64,000 nucleotides of DNA, from assembly GCA_051954955.1 (NCBI GenBank), contig JBQCHF010000184.1:11721-75720 (forward strand), read 5' to 3'. Position numbers and translations under genes: made by a program. The notes under the pieces are model-generated. The model saw only the letters and a list, made by a program, of their open reading frames with translations. It was not told where the DNA came from and did not search any database. Shown here in pieces: positions 8,375-17,082 of the stretch. This DNA comes from JBQCHF01 sp051954955 (lineage in GTDB: Bacteria > Actinomycetota > Actinomycetes > Motilibacterales > Motilibacteraceae). Position 1 is the stretch's first letter. Each line of letters opens with the position of its first letter.

Positions 8375-9337
8375 ATGTCCACCGCTGAGAAGTTCGGCCA
8401 GATGTTCCTCGCCATCGCGATCTTCGCGGTGGTCTTCGTCGGCATCCTCGTCATCGCCGGCCGTGTGCGCGGTCGCTCCGCAGACTCCGTCCAGGCGGCG
8501 TCCTTCGTCGGGCCCTCGCTCCTCCTGCTCGCCGTCGGCCTGATCTACCCGGCGCTGCGCACCCTGCTCGAGTCCTTCAAGGACGCGCAGGGCAAGAGCT
8601 TCGTGGGCTTCGACAACTACACCCACATCTTCACCAGCGGCGATCTGCAGATCGTGCTGCGCAACACGATCCTGTGGGTGCTCGTCGTGCCCTTCCTCTC
8701 CACCGCCATCGGCCTGCTCTACGCGGTGCTGGTGGACCGGGTGCGCGGCGAGGCGGTCGCGAAGGCCCTGGTGTTCCTGCCCATGGCCATCTCGTTCGTC
8801 GGCGCCTCGATCATCTGGAAGTTCGTCTACGACTTCCGGCCCGCCGGGCGCCCGCAGATCGGCCTGCTGAACGAGATCCTGACCAAGCTCGGGATCGACC
8901 CGTTCAACTTCATCCTCGAGGCGCCCTGGAACACCTTCTTCCTCATGATCGTGATGATCTGGATCCAGGCCGGCTTCGCGATGACGGTGCTGTCCGCGGC
9001 CATCAAGGCGATCCCGGACGACATCGTGGAGGCCGCCCGGCTGGACGGCGTGGGCGGCATCAAGCTGTTCCGCTACGTGACGCTGCCGACGATCCGCCCT
9101 GCGGTCGTCGTGGTCCTCACCACGATCGGCATCGCGACCCTGAAGGTGTTCGACATCGTGCGCACGATCACCGGCGGCCAGTTCAACACCAGCGTGGTGG
9201 CCAACGAGTTCTACAACCAGAGCTTCCGCTACAACAACAGCGGCCTGGGCGCGGCGCTCGCGGTGCTCCTGTTCATCCTGGTCGTCCCGATCGTCGTCTA
9301 CAACGTGCGCCAGCTCCGGAAGGCGGATGCCCGATGA
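8375..9337 (+). CDS. ABC sugar transporter permease (AglF-like)
   Basis: A 320-residue permease with ATG at 8375 after GAAGGGG. Unlike permease 1 of the first system, it has an extra N-terminal hydrophobic hairpin (residues 10-28, then 45-62) before FVGFDNYTHIF, as in AglF-type subunits. The EAA loop DIVEAARLDGVGGIKLFRYV lies near residues 216-235. The stop overlaps the next gene's start (ATGA). It should form a heterodimer with the next permease. Confidence 0.9.
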   Translation: MSTAEKFGQMFLAIAIFAVVFVGILVIAGRVRGRSADSVQAASFVGPSLLLLAVGLIYPALRTLLESFKDAQGKSFVGFDNYTHIFTSGDLQIVLRNTILWVLVVPFLSTAIGLLYAVLVDRVRGEAVAKALVFLPMAISFVGASIIWKFVYDFRPAGRPQIGLLNEILTKLGIDPFNFILEAPWNTFFLMIVMIWIQAGFAMTVLSAAIKAIPDDIVEAARLDGVGGIKLFRYVTLPTIRPAVVVVLTTIGIATLKVFDIVRTITGGQFNTSVVANEFYNQSFRYNNSGLGAALAVLLFILVVPIVVYNVRQLRKADAR

Positions 9338-10263
9338 GCACGTCCACCCCGAACGTCGTCGACACCCCGGTCACCGTCGACGCGAAGAAGCCGCAGGCGC
9401 CGACCCGGGCCCGGACGGCCCGCAAGAGCCTGACGTCGCCGGTGGCCTCGCTGGTCGCCCTCGTCATCGCGGTGCTGTGGACGACGCCCACCTTCGGCCT
9501 GCTCGTCACCAGCTTCCGCTCCCAGCTGGACATCACCCGCTCGGGCTGGTGGAACGTCTTCCAGAACCCGGCGTTCACCCTGGACAACTACAGGGAGGTG
9601 CTCGGCGGCAGCAGCAGCAACTCGATCAGCGGCTACTTCGTCAACTCGATCGTCATCACGATCCCGGCGGTGCTGCTGCCGATCCTGCTGGCGTCGCTGG
9701 CCGCCTACAGCTTCGCGTGGATGAAGTGGCGGGGACGGGACATCGTCTTCGTCGCCGTGTTCGCGCTGCAGATCGTGCCGCTGCAGGTCACGCTGCTCCC
9801 GCTGCTCTCGCTCTACGTCAACCAGCTGCACATCGCCGGCACCTACTGGTCGGTGTGGATCTCGCACACCATCTTCGCGCTCCCACTGGCCATCTTCCTT
9901 CTGCACAACTTCATGAAGGAGATCCCGGGCGAGCTGATGGAGGCGGCCCGGGTGGACGGCGCGGGGCACGTGCGGATCTTCTTCCAGGTGCTGCTCCCGC
10001 TCATCACTCCGGCGCTGGCCGCGTTCGGCATCTTCCAGTTCCTGTGGGTGTGGAACGACCTGCTCGTCGGCCTCACCTTCCTCAACAGCCCGGACCTGGC
10101 ACCGCTCACCGTCGAGGTGTCGAACCTGTCCGGCACCCTCGGCAACGCCTGGTACCTGCTGTCCGCGGCGGCCTTCGTGTCGATCATCGTCCCGCTGGTG
10201 GTCTTCCTGGCCCTGCAGAAGTACTTCGTCCGCGGCCTGCTGGCCGGCGGTCTGAAGGGCTGA
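9334..10263 (+). CDS. ABC sugar transporter permease (AglG-like)
   Basis: A 309-residue permease starting in an ATGA overlap with the previous gene. About six membrane segments start near residue 45. The EAA loop ELMEAARVDGAGHVRIFFQV lies near residues 200-219, and the usual C-terminal FVRGLLAGGLKG ends the protein. There is no ATP-binding subunit here either, so energising must come from an ATPase encoded elsewhere, such as an MsiK-type shared subunit. Confidence 0.9.
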   Translation: MSTSTPNVVDTPVTVDAKKPQAPTRARTARKSLTSPVASLVALVIAVLWTTPTFGLLVTSFRSQLDITRSGWWNVFQNPAFTLDNYREVLGGSSSNSISGYFVNSIVITIPAVLLPILLASLAAYSFAWMKWRGRDIVFVAVFALQIVPLQVTLLPLLSLYVNQLHIAGTYWSVWISHTIFALPLAIFLLHNFMKEIPGELMEAARVDGAGHVRIFFQVLLPLITPALAAFGIFQFLWVWNDLLVGLTFLNSPDLAPLTVEVSNLSGTLGNAWYLLSAAAFVSIIVPLVVFLALQKYFVRGLLAGGLKG

Positions 10264-10390
10264 TCCCGCACCCATCCATCCCGGCCCGGCTCCCACCTGC
10301 GGTGGCGGCCGGGTCGGGGTCCCCGGCCACTCCCCTCTCCCCTCGCACCAGCACGCCCGTGGGCTCGCCGGCGTGCAGGAAGGCCGTGCC

Positions 10391-11410
10391 GTGACGAGCA
10401 TCCGGGAGGTCGCCCAGACCGCGGGGGTCAGCGTCGCCACGGTGTCCCGCGCCCTGCGCGGACTCCCCCGGGTGTCCGAGGAGACCCGGGTGCGGGTGGA
10501 GCAGGCCGCGCGCGACCTGGGCTACGTCGCCTCGGCGAGCGCGGCCAGCCTGGCCAGCGGGCGCACCATGACCGTCGGCGCCATCGTCCCGTTCGTCACC
10601 CGGTGGTTCTTCGCCAACGTGGTGCAGGGCGCCGAGGAGGTGCTGCGCGGCGCCGGCTACGACCTGCTCCTCTACAACCTCGGCGGCGACGAGCTGCTGC
10701 GCCGTCGGGTGTTCTCCGGCCACCTGCTGGCCAAGCGGGTCGACGCGGTGCTGGTGCTCGGCTCGCTCCCGCTGGAGGCGGTGGAGCTGGCCTCGCTGCG
10801 CGGGCTGGGCGGGCCGCTCGCGGTCGTGGGATTCGCCGCACCCGGCTACGCCAGCGTCCGCATCGACGACGTCGAGGCCGCCCGCACCGCCACCCGGCAC
10901 CTGCTCGGCCTCGGGCACCGCCGGATCGCCTTCATCACCGGCAGCCGGCACGACGAGCTGCACTTCACCACCCCGCGGGACCGGCTCGAGGGCTACCGGC
11001 AGGCCATGGTCGCGGCCGGCGTGCCGGTGGCGCGGCAGGCGGTGGCGCACGGGGACTTCACGGTGGCCAGCGGCCAGGCGGCGGCCCGGCGGCTGCTCGC
11101 CCGGCCGGACCGGCCGACGGCGATCTTCGCCGCCTCCGACGAGATGGCCTTCGGCGTGCTCAGCACCGCCCGGGCCCAGGGGGTGCGGGTGCCGGAGGAC
11201 CTGTCGGTCATCGGCATCGACGACCACGAGATGGCCGAGCTGTTCGAGCTGACCACGGTGGCCCAGCCCGTGCGCGAGCAGGGCCGGCTCGCGGCACGGC
11301 ACCTCGTCCAGGCCCTGGCCAGCCCGCGCGGCGCGGTCGTGGACACCCCGCAGGTGGTGGTGCCGACCCAGCTGGTGGTGCGCGGGACCACCGCACCTCC
11401 CGGTTCCTGA
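10391..11410 (+). CDS. LacI-family transcriptional regulator of the second sugar operon
   Basis: A 339-residue regulator. The start chosen is GTG 10391, seven bases after CAGGAAGG; it gives the normal LacI N terminus TSIREVAQTAGVSVATVSRA at once. The hinge region (GYVASASAASLASGRT) and the two-lobed sugar-sensing domain follow, with FAASDEMAFGVL and VIGIDDHEMAELFELTTVAQ in the expected places. As last gene of the operon it probably controls it through GTAAACGTTTAC at 6700 and is itself autoregulated. Confidence 0.9.
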   Translation: MTSIREVAQTAGVSVATVSRALRGLPRVSEETRVRVEQAARDLGYVASASAASLASGRTMTVGAIVPFVTRWFFANVVQGAEEVLRGAGYDLLLYNLGGDELLRRRVFSGHLLAKRVDAVLVLGSLPLEAVELASLRGLGGPLAVVGFAAPGYASVRIDDVEAARTATRHLLGLGHRRIAFITGSRHDELHFTTPRDRLEGYRQAMVAAGVPVARQAVAHGDFTVASGQAAARRLLARPDRPTAIFAASDEMAFGVLSTARAQGVRVPEDLSVIGIDDHEMAELFELTTVAQPVREQGRLAARHLVQALASPRGAVVDTPQVVVPTQLVVRGTTAPPGS

Positions 11411-11466
11411 GGCTCAGGGGCCCCGACCGCCTTCTCGCGCTGGCGCCGGTGGGTCAGGATGGAGCC

Positions 11467-11760
11467 ATGGCGCGCAACGACCGTCCGGACGACATCGACG
11501 CCCTGCTGGCCGAGGTCGAGCAGTCGCTCTCCGGCTCGCCGGCCCCGCAGCGCGGCAAGTCACCCGCCCGCCGCGAGGAGCCGGCCGCGTCCGGCGGCAC
11601 GGTGAGCCGGGCGGTGGTGGCGGGCGCGGTGGCCGCCGTCGTCGTGTTCGTGCTGTTCGCCCTGCTGCCGTTCCTCGGCGCCACCAGCGGTGCCGCCGGC
11701 GCGTTCCTGGGGGCCGCGGTCACCGCCCTGGTGCTCGGCCTCCTGCACCGCCGACGCTGA
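11467..11760 (+). CDS. Small membrane protein of unknown function
   Basis: A 97-residue protein with a hydrophilic, acidic then Pro/Arg-rich N-terminal half (DIDALLAEVEQSL) and two predicted membrane helices (about residues 46-66 and 73-92), ending in HRRR. CAGGAT ends six bases before the ATG, which may be a leaderless promoter. No family was recognised. It stands alone between the LacI gene and a DUF2203 gene. Confidence 0.7.
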   Translation: MARNDRPDDIDALLAEVEQSLSGSPAPQRGKSPARREEPAASGGTVSRAVVAGAVAAVVVFVLFALLPFLGATSGAAGAFLGAAVTALVLGLLHRRR

Positions 11761-11820
11761 GCGGACCTGCCCGCCCCGGAGGGCGAGTGGGACGGGACGG
11801 CGGCGGGCACAGGTCCGGAC

Positions 11821-12201
11821 GTGGCAGGGTTCTCCTCCGTGGGTCTGTTCACCGTGGCCGAGGCGCGCGCCGAGCTGGTCGAGCTCATGCCGGTCCTCGA
11901 GCAGATCGTCGCGCTGCGCGCGGACGCCACCGAGCTGTCCGCGGCGCTGAACGGCGGACCGAGCACGACGCTCGGCGGGCGCCCGGAGCTGAAGTTCGCC
12001 CAGGCCCGCCTGGACGAGCTGCTCGCCGAGGTGCAGGCCACCGGCGCCGAGCTCAAGGGCATCGCCCCGCTGCTGGTGGACTTCCCCAGCGAGCTCGACG
12101 GCCATCCGGTCGACCTGTGCTGGCTCGAGGGCGACGAGGACCTGTGCTGGTACCACCGCACCGACCTCGGCTTCGCCGGCCGCCGCCGGCTGCCTGACTA
12201 G
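11821..12201 (+). CDS. DUF2203 family protein
   Basis: A 126-residue protein matching DUF2203: FTVAEARAELVELMPVLEQI at the start, a helical middle, then ELKGIAPLLVDFP and LCWLEGDEDLCWYHR followed by LGFAGRR. These are the conserved aromatic and acidic blocks of that family. Function is unknown across the family. GTG 11821 is used; GTG 11839 is a possible shorter start. Downstream lies the first copy of the 90-bp palindromic element. Confidence 0.8.
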   Translation: MAGFSSVGLFTVAEARAELVELMPVLEQIVALRADATELSAALNGGPSTTLGGRPELKFAQARLDELLAEVQATGAELKGIAPLLVDFPSELDGHPVDLCWLEGDEDLCWYHRTDLGFAGRRRLPD

Positions 12202-12257
12202 CCCGTCGCCCGGTCGCCCGGTCGCCGACGCACGCCGCTGCGCCCCACGCCCCGGTG

Positions 12258-12347
12258 GGAACGATCACGGCCCCGTGATCCTTGCTCGCCCACCGAGACG
12301 AATTCTCCTGGGTGGGCGAGTCATGACCACGGTCCCGTGATCGTTCC
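12258..12347. repeat. 90-bp nested palindromic element, copy 1
   Basis: Outer arms GGAACGATCACGG (12258-12270) and CCGTGATCGTTCC (12335-12347) enclose inner arms CTCGCCCACC (12285-12294) and GGTGGGCGAG (12311-12320). The core between them, GAGACGAATTCTCCTG, is identical in the second copy at 23436-23525, and both copies are exactly 90 bp. It lies between convergent genes (DUF2203 and SpoU methyltransferase), so it may act as a two-way terminator, but the conserved loop suggests more than that. Confidence 0.85.
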
Positions 12348-12422
12348 GGGCCCGGCCCAGGGGTGTCCGGGTGTCCTGACAGCCGAGCCGAGGACAGTCG
12401 GTCCCCAGCTACCGCCCCGCAC

Positions 12423-13307
12423 TCACCGACCGGCCGCCGCGCCCACGGCGTAGAAGGCGACGGCGGCCGCCGCGGCCACGTTGAGCGAGTCGACCCCGGC
12501 CGCCATCGGGATGCGCACGCGCAGGTCGGCGTCGCGCAGGGTGGCCGGGCGCAGGCCCGGCCCCTCCGCGCCCAGCACCAGCGCGCAGCGCTCGACGTCG
12601 GCCGGAGCCAGCCGGTCCAGCGGGACGGCGTCCTGCGCCGGGGTGAGCGCGAGCACCCGCAGGCCCGCCTCCCGCAGCAGCTCGCGGTCCCGCGGCCACC
12701 GCTCGAACCGGGCCCACGGCACGCTGAAGACCGCGCCCATCGACACCTTCACCGCGCGCCGGTAGAGCGGGTCGGCGGTCCGGGGCGTGAGCAGCACGGC
12801 GTCGACGCCGAGCGCCGCCGCCCCGCGGAAGATCGCGCCCACGTTGGTGTGGTCGTTGACGTCCTCCAGCACCGCCACCCGCCGGGCCGTCGCCAGCAGC
12901 GCGCCGACGTCGGGCAGCGGCAGGCGCCCCATCGACGCCAACGCACCACGGTGGACGGGGTAGCCGGTCACCTGCTCCAGCAGGGCGGTCGAGCCGAGGT
13001 AGACCGGTGCCCGGCAGCCGGCGGCGACGTCGGCCATCACCGGCAGCCACTTCTCCGACAGCAGCATCGAGCGCATCGGGTAGCCGGCCGCGACCGCGCG
13101 GCGGATGACCTTCTCGCCCTCGGCCAGGAACAGCCCCTCGGCCGGTTCGCGCCGCGACCGCAGCTCGACGTCGGTCAGCCCCACGTAGTCGCGCAGCCGG
13201 GGGTCAGCCGGGTCGTCGACGACCACCGGTGCGCCGTGGGCTGCGTCCTCGGTCGCTGGGGCGACCTCTGCTACCTCGGCGGCAGGGTCCGGGCCGGCTG
13301 CGCTCAC
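12423..13307 (-). CDS. TrmH/SpoU-family RNA methyltransferase
   Basis: A 294-residue SPOUT enzyme that should 2'-O-methylate rRNA or tRNA ribose using S-adenosylmethionine. An N-terminal substrate-binding domain (residues 30-125, with LFLAEGEKVIRRA) precedes the knotted catalytic domain. That domain carries motif 1 EDVNDHTNVGAIFR (148-161), motif 2 VLGAEGPGL (244-252) and motif 3 IPMAAGVDSLNVAAAAAV (266-283). The first ~28 residues are an Ala/Glu/Pro-rich extension. GTG start; divergent from the GAF protein gene. Confidence 0.9.
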   Translation of the reverse strand: MSAAGPDPAAEVAEVAPATEDAAHGAPVVVDDPADPRLRDYVGLTDVELRSRREPAEGLFLAEGEKVIRRAVAAGYPMRSMLLSEKWLPVMADVAAGCRAPVYLGSTALLEQVTGYPVHRGALASMGRLPLPDVGALLATARRVAVLEDVNDHTNVGAIFRGAAALGVDAVLLTPRTADPLYRRAVKVSMGAVFSVPWARFERWPRDRELLREAGLRVLALTPAQDAVPLDRLAPADVERCALVLGAEGPGLRPATLRDADLRVRIPMAAGVDSLNVAAAAAVAFYAVGAAAGR

Positions 13308-13384
13308 GCCGTCATCCTCTCGTGCGTCCGGCCGGCCGGGCGGCGCACCCCGTCCTGTCGGACCCCACCCCTACCGTGCCGGGC

Positions 13385-14413
13385 ATGTCCACGTCCCCGC
13401 CCCGCTCGCTGCTCGAGCGCACCCGTCCGCTGCGGTGGGCGGGCGCCGTGCTGCTGGTGCTGCTGGGCACCGCCGCGGTGGCGCTGGGCTGGGTGCGGGT
13501 GTGCACCTCGGGCGCCTGCCGGCCCCCGCAGGCCGGCGACGTCGTCGTGCTGGGCTGGCTCGCGCTGGTGGTGCTGCTGCTCGCCCCCGACCTGTCCGAG
13601 GCCTCCGTCGCCGGGCTGCTCACGCTGAAGACCCGCCTGGGCGCCCAGCAGGACACGATCGATGCCCTGTCCGCGCGCCTGGCCGCGGTCCAGACCCAGC
13701 TCCAGGCCCAGCTGCAGGCCCAGCTCGCCACCAGCACGGCCGTGGGTGGCGGCGCGGTCGTCACCGTCGTGAGCGGCACGGCGACCGCGGCCTGGGCCCG
13801 GGCCGACCTTGACGGGCTGCCGCCGGACGTCGTCCACGCCAGCCGCTACCTCGCCGGGGAGCTGCTCATGGCCCACCTCGGCGACCTCGGCAGCGGCGTG
13901 CTGGAGTCCACCAACCTGCGGCTCTACCTGCCTGGCGAGGACGGCCTGCTCCTGCCCGTGCTCGACCCGCCGCGCCAGCACTACGACGACGACGTTTGGC
14001 GCCCCGGGCAGGGCGCGGTCGGTCGGGCCTGGTCCTCCGCCGCGCTGGTCGCGGTCACCGGCGGCCAGGTGCAGGCCGACGTCGCCGACCTGCCCGAGCG
14101 GCGCCGTGCCCGCTACGCGGCGCTGCGCCAGGTGGTGGCCGTGCCGGTGCTCGCCCGGGACGGCACCGCGGTGGGTGTGCTGAGCGCCTCGAGCCGGGAC
14201 CTGGAGCCGGACCTGCGCTGCGCCGACGTCGAGGACGAGCTGGTGGCCGCTGCCGAGGTCGCCGCCCGGGTCCTGGTCGACCTGCTCGGGTGGGCCACGG
14301 ACGCCCCCTCCGCCCTCGCCATGTCGCCCCGGCCGACGGGCGAGGTGACCAGCAGCCCGGCGGTGAGCCGGGCCATGAACGGAGCCAACCCGATCAGCAG
14401 GAGGACACCATGA
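13385..14413 (+). CDS. Membrane-anchored GAF-domain-like protein
   Basis: A 342-residue protein with two membrane helices near the N terminus (about 18-38 and 50-68), a coiled coil with repeated Leu-Gln-Ala-Gln (about 85-118), and a C-terminal GAF-like sensory domain (about 145-305: RLYLPGEDGLLLPV, VGRAWSS, VAVPVLARDGTAVGVLSASS). The ligand is unknown. TACCGT ends seven bases before the ATG, suggesting a leaderless transcript. The stop overlaps the next start (ATGA), so the two proteins are probably made together. Confidence 0.75.
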   Translation: MSTSPPRSLLERTRPLRWAGAVLLVLLGTAAVALGWVRVCTSGACRPPQAGDVVVLGWLALVVLLLAPDLSEASVAGLLTLKTRLGAQQDTIDALSARLAAVQTQLQAQLQAQLATSTAVGGGAVVTVVSGTATAAWARADLDGLPPDVVHASRYLAGELLMAHLGDLGSGVLESTNLRLYLPGEDGLLLPVLDPPRQHYDDDVWRPGQGAVGRAWSSAALVAVTGGQVQADVADLPERRRARYAALRQVVAVPVLARDGTAVGVLSASSRDLEPDLRCADVEDELVAAAEVAARVLVDLLGWATDAPSALAMSPRPTGEVTSSPAVSRAMNGANPISRRTP

Positions 14414-14625
14414 ACCGGCAGCCCAGCCTCTCCGGACCGCTCGGTCCCGCCCGCTCCGCCCCGCAGGACGCCGGCCGGCTCACTGGCGAGGACCGGGCGG
14501 GAGCGGTGGCCCGCACCTACGCCCGCGGCACCCGACGCCTGCAGCTGACCGAGAGCCAGCTGCGCTACATCGCGCGCCAGGAGAGGAGCCGCCAGGAGCT
14601 GACGCGTCCGTCGGCAGCCCGGTAG
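14410..14625 (+). CDS. Small hypothetical protein coupled to the GAF protein
   Basis: A 71-residue basic protein with no membrane helix, starting in an ATGA overlap with the GAF-domain gene; GGAGGA lies just upstream. The C-terminal half is helical and Arg/Gln-rich (RRLQLTESQLRYIARQERSR). No family recognised. The overlap suggests it works with, or is translationally tied to, the membrane GAF protein. Confidence 0.6.
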   Translation: MNRQPSLSGPLGPARSAPQDAGRLTGEDRAGAVARTYARGTRRLQLTESQLRYIARQERSRQELTRPSAAR

Positions 14626-14692
14626 GCGCAGGGGTCAGCGGCGAGCGGGGGCCGCTCGAGGTGGTGACCGGGCCGGCGGCTGACCGCTGCGG

Positions 14693-15442
14693 TCAGGCCA
14701 GCAGCCGGACCACCGCCACCAGACCGACCACCGCCACCAGGCCGCGCAGGGCCAGCGGGGGCAGCCGCCGGCCCACCTTGGCCCCCAGGTAGCCGCCGGC
14801 GATCGAGCCGAGGGCGATGAGCAGAGCCTGCGTCCACCGCACGTCCGCGACCACCACGAACAGCACTCCGGCCACCAGGTTCACCAGCCCGGCCAGCACG
14901 TTCTTGGCCGCGTTCACCCGCTGCAGGTCGTGGTCGACCAGCGTGCCGAGCAGCGCGATGAGCAGGACCCCTTGCGCCGCCCCGAAGTAGCCGCCGTAGA
15001 TCCCAGCGGCCAGGACACCCGCCCGCACGCCCCAGCCGTAGGGGCGCAGGCCGCCGCGGCGCCCTGCCACCCAGCGGGCGATCCGCGGCTGCAGCAGGAC
15101 CAGCACGACCCCCAGCAGCACCAGCACCGGCACGACGGCGTCGAACACGCTGCTGGGCAGCGTGAGCAGGAGCAGGCCGCCGGTCAGCGCGCCCAGCAGG
15201 GAGAACACGCCCAGGTCGAGCAGCCGGGAGCGCTGCCCGGACAGCTCGCGCCGGTAGCCGATGGCCGCGGTGACCGAGCCGGGGACCAGCCCCACCGTGT
15301 TGGTCACGTTGGCGGCCACCGGCGGCAGCCCCACGGCCAGCAGCGTCGGGAAGGTGATCAGGGTGCCGGAGCCGACGACGGCGTTGATGGTGCCGGCGGC
15401 CACCCCGGCGAGCACCACGCCGAGGGCCTGCAGGAGCGTCAC
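14693..15442 (-). CDS. Sulfite exporter TauE/SafE (TSUP) family permease
   Basis: A 249-residue membrane protein with seven to eight hydrophobic helices. The TSUP hallmark is in the first repeat: GVAAGTINAVVGSGTLITFP followed by PPVAANVTNTVGLVPGS. The second-repeat counterpart is GIYGGYFGAAQGVLL then DLQRVNAAKNVLAGLVNLVA. Family members move sulfite, sulfoacetate or related organosulfur anions; which one is unknown here. GTG start. Single-gene unit. Confidence 0.88.
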   Translation of the reverse strand: MTLLQALGVVLAGVAAGTINAVVGSGTLITFPTLLAVGLPPVAANVTNTVGLVPGSVTAAIGYRRELSGQRSRLLDLGVFSLLGALTGGLLLLTLPSSVFDAVVPVLVLLGVVLVLLQPRIARWVAGRRGGLRPYGWGVRAGVLAAGIYGGYFGAAQGVLLIALLGTLVDHDLQRVNAAKNVLAGLVNLVAGVLFVVVADVRWTQALLIALGSIAGGYLGAKVGRRLPPLALRGLVAVVGLVAVVRLLA

Positions 15443-15525
15443 GGTCGGGTCACCACGCCGGACACGCTATCGACCTCGCCGTTGCGCACCGCACCGGGCG
15501 GCGGGAGCTCGGGCGGGCCACGGGG

Positions 15526-15569
15526 CCGAGGGCCCTCAGCGGTGCAGCCCGAGGGCCCTCAGCGGTGCA
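15526..15569. repeat. 22-bp tandem duplication over the MFS gene 3' end
   Basis: The block CCGAGGGCCCTCAGCGGTGCA occurs at 15526-15546 and again, with one C at the junction, at about 15549-15569. The right copy contains the last codons and stop of the leftward MFS gene; the left copy is just beyond it. Each contains the palindrome GAGGGCCCTC. It looks like a recent slippage duplication at the gene end. Confidence 0.75.
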
Positions 15570-16998
15570 TCGGCGCCGCCGCCGGCGAGCGCAGATCCAC
15601 CGCACCCGCCCCGCCCACTCCGCCCTGCTCCCGCAGCGAGCGCTCGATGTCCTCCAGGCTGCGGCCCTTGGTCTCGGGCAGCCGCCGGGCCAGCACGAAG
15701 AAGCCGATCACCCCGAACCCGGCGTAGAGCCAGAACAGGCCGGTGGGCGTGAGCAGCGAGATGGTCGTGAGCACGCTCAGGGAGATGGCGAAGTCCAGCG
15801 TCCAGTGCGTCACCGTCCCGCACGCGGCGGCCTTCCCGCGCACCGCGGTGGGGAAGACCTCGCTGTTGACGAGCCAGATGGCCAGGCCCAGGCTGCCGGC
15901 GAAGGCGGCGATGTAGACGCACAGGCCGACCACCAGCAGCCCCCCGGCCAGCCCCTGCTGGTCCGGCAGCAGGTAGAGCGCGCCGAGGAAGAGCAGCGCC
16001 ACCACCACCGCCACGATGCCGCCGAGCAGCAGCGGGCGTCGCCCCACCCGGTCCACCAGCAGCAGCGCGACCACGGTGACCAGCACGTTGATCGCGCCGA
16101 TGCCGACCGAGGCGAGGATGGCTGCCGAGCTGCCGAACCCGGCCTGCTCGAGGATGGTCGGGGCGTAGTAGATGACCGCGTTCACGCCGACCAGCTGGTT
16201 GGTGGCCGCCACCGCCATGCCGAGCACCAGCGCCGGGCGCAGTGCGGGACGCAGCAGGTCGCGGTAGGACAGCTGCTGCTCGGCCTCGGCCTGCGCCTGG
16301 ATGTCGCGGACCTCCTCCTCCACCTCGGCCGGACCGCGGGTGCGGGCCAGGGCCGTCCGCGCCTCGTCCTCCCGGCCCCGCGCCAGCAACCAGCGCGGGC
16401 TCTCCACCATCCGGGTCAGCCCGAGCAGCATCACCACGGCCGGGACCGCGGCCAGTCCGAGCATCCAGCGCCAGCCCTGCAGCGGGGCGAAGGCGTAGCC
16501 GACCAGGTAGGACACCAGGATCCCGACGGTGATCATGAGCTGGTTCATCGACACCAGCCGGCCCCGGGTCTCCCGCGGGGCGATCTCGGCGATGTAGCCG
16601 GGCACCACGACCGATGAGGTGCCGATCGCGGTGCCGAGCACGAACCGGGCCAGCACCAGCACCTGCACGTCGGGAGCCACGGCGCACACCAGCGCGCCGG
16701 CCGCGAACACCGCCGCGGCCACCTGCAGGGTGCGGCGACGGCCCACGGCGTCGACGACGACGCCGCCGACGAGGACGCCCACGATGGCACCGAGCAGCAG
16801 CGAGGCGACGACCACCTGCTGCAGCAGGTTGGACAGCCCGAACGCGGGCTTGAGGTAGAGCAGGGCCGCCCCGATGACGCCGGTGTCGTAGCCGAAGAGG
16901 AAACCGCCGAGCGCGGCCACCGTCGCGGTGCCGAGCATCGCCCGCGAGCGGCCGCGGCTGGGGACGTCGCGCGTCCCGGCCGTCGTCCCGGTGGCCAT
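15559..16998 (-). CDS. MFS sugar porter (sugar/proton symporter)
   Basis: A 479-residue twelve-helix transporter of the sugar porter family. Diagnostic motifs are GGFLFGYDTGVIGAALLY in helix 1, DAVGRRRTLQ (loop 2-3), PGYIAEIAPRETRGRLVS after helix 4, PRWLLARGREDEA in the central loop, DRVGRRPLLLGG, and the C-terminal LPETKGRSLEDIE. It should import a hexose or pentose with protons. The chosen ATG follows GGGAGGA with a short spacer; the frame stays open upstream to about 17043. Confidence 0.9.
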   Translation of the reverse strand: MATGTTAGTRDVPSRGRSRAMLGTATVAALGGFLFGYDTGVIGAALLYLKPAFGLSNLLQQVVVASLLLGAIVGVLVGGVVVDAVGRRRTLQVAAAVFAAGALVCAVAPDVQVLVLARFVLGTAIGTSSVVVPGYIAEIAPRETRGRLVSMNQLMITVGILVSYLVGYAFAPLQGWRWMLGLAAVPAVVMLLGLTRMVESPRWLLARGREDEARTALARTRGPAEVEEEVRDIQAQAEAEQQLSYRDLLRPALRPALVLGMAVAATNQLVGVNAVIYYAPTILEQAGFGSSAAILASVGIGAINVLVTVVALLLVDRVGRRPLLLGGIVAVVVALLFLGALYLLPDQQGLAGGLLVVGLCVYIAAFAGSLGLAIWLVNSEVFPTAVRGKAAACGTVTHWTLDFAISLSVLTTISLLTPTGLFWLYAGFGVIGFFVLARRLPETKGRSLEDIERSLREQGGVGGAGAVDLRSPAAAPMHR

Positions 16999-17082
16999 GG
17001 GTCCTCCCGCCGCCCCGGCCGGCACCCCCGCGCCGTCGGGCACGCAGCGGACTACCCCGACCGGCCCAGACCAACCGCGTCC

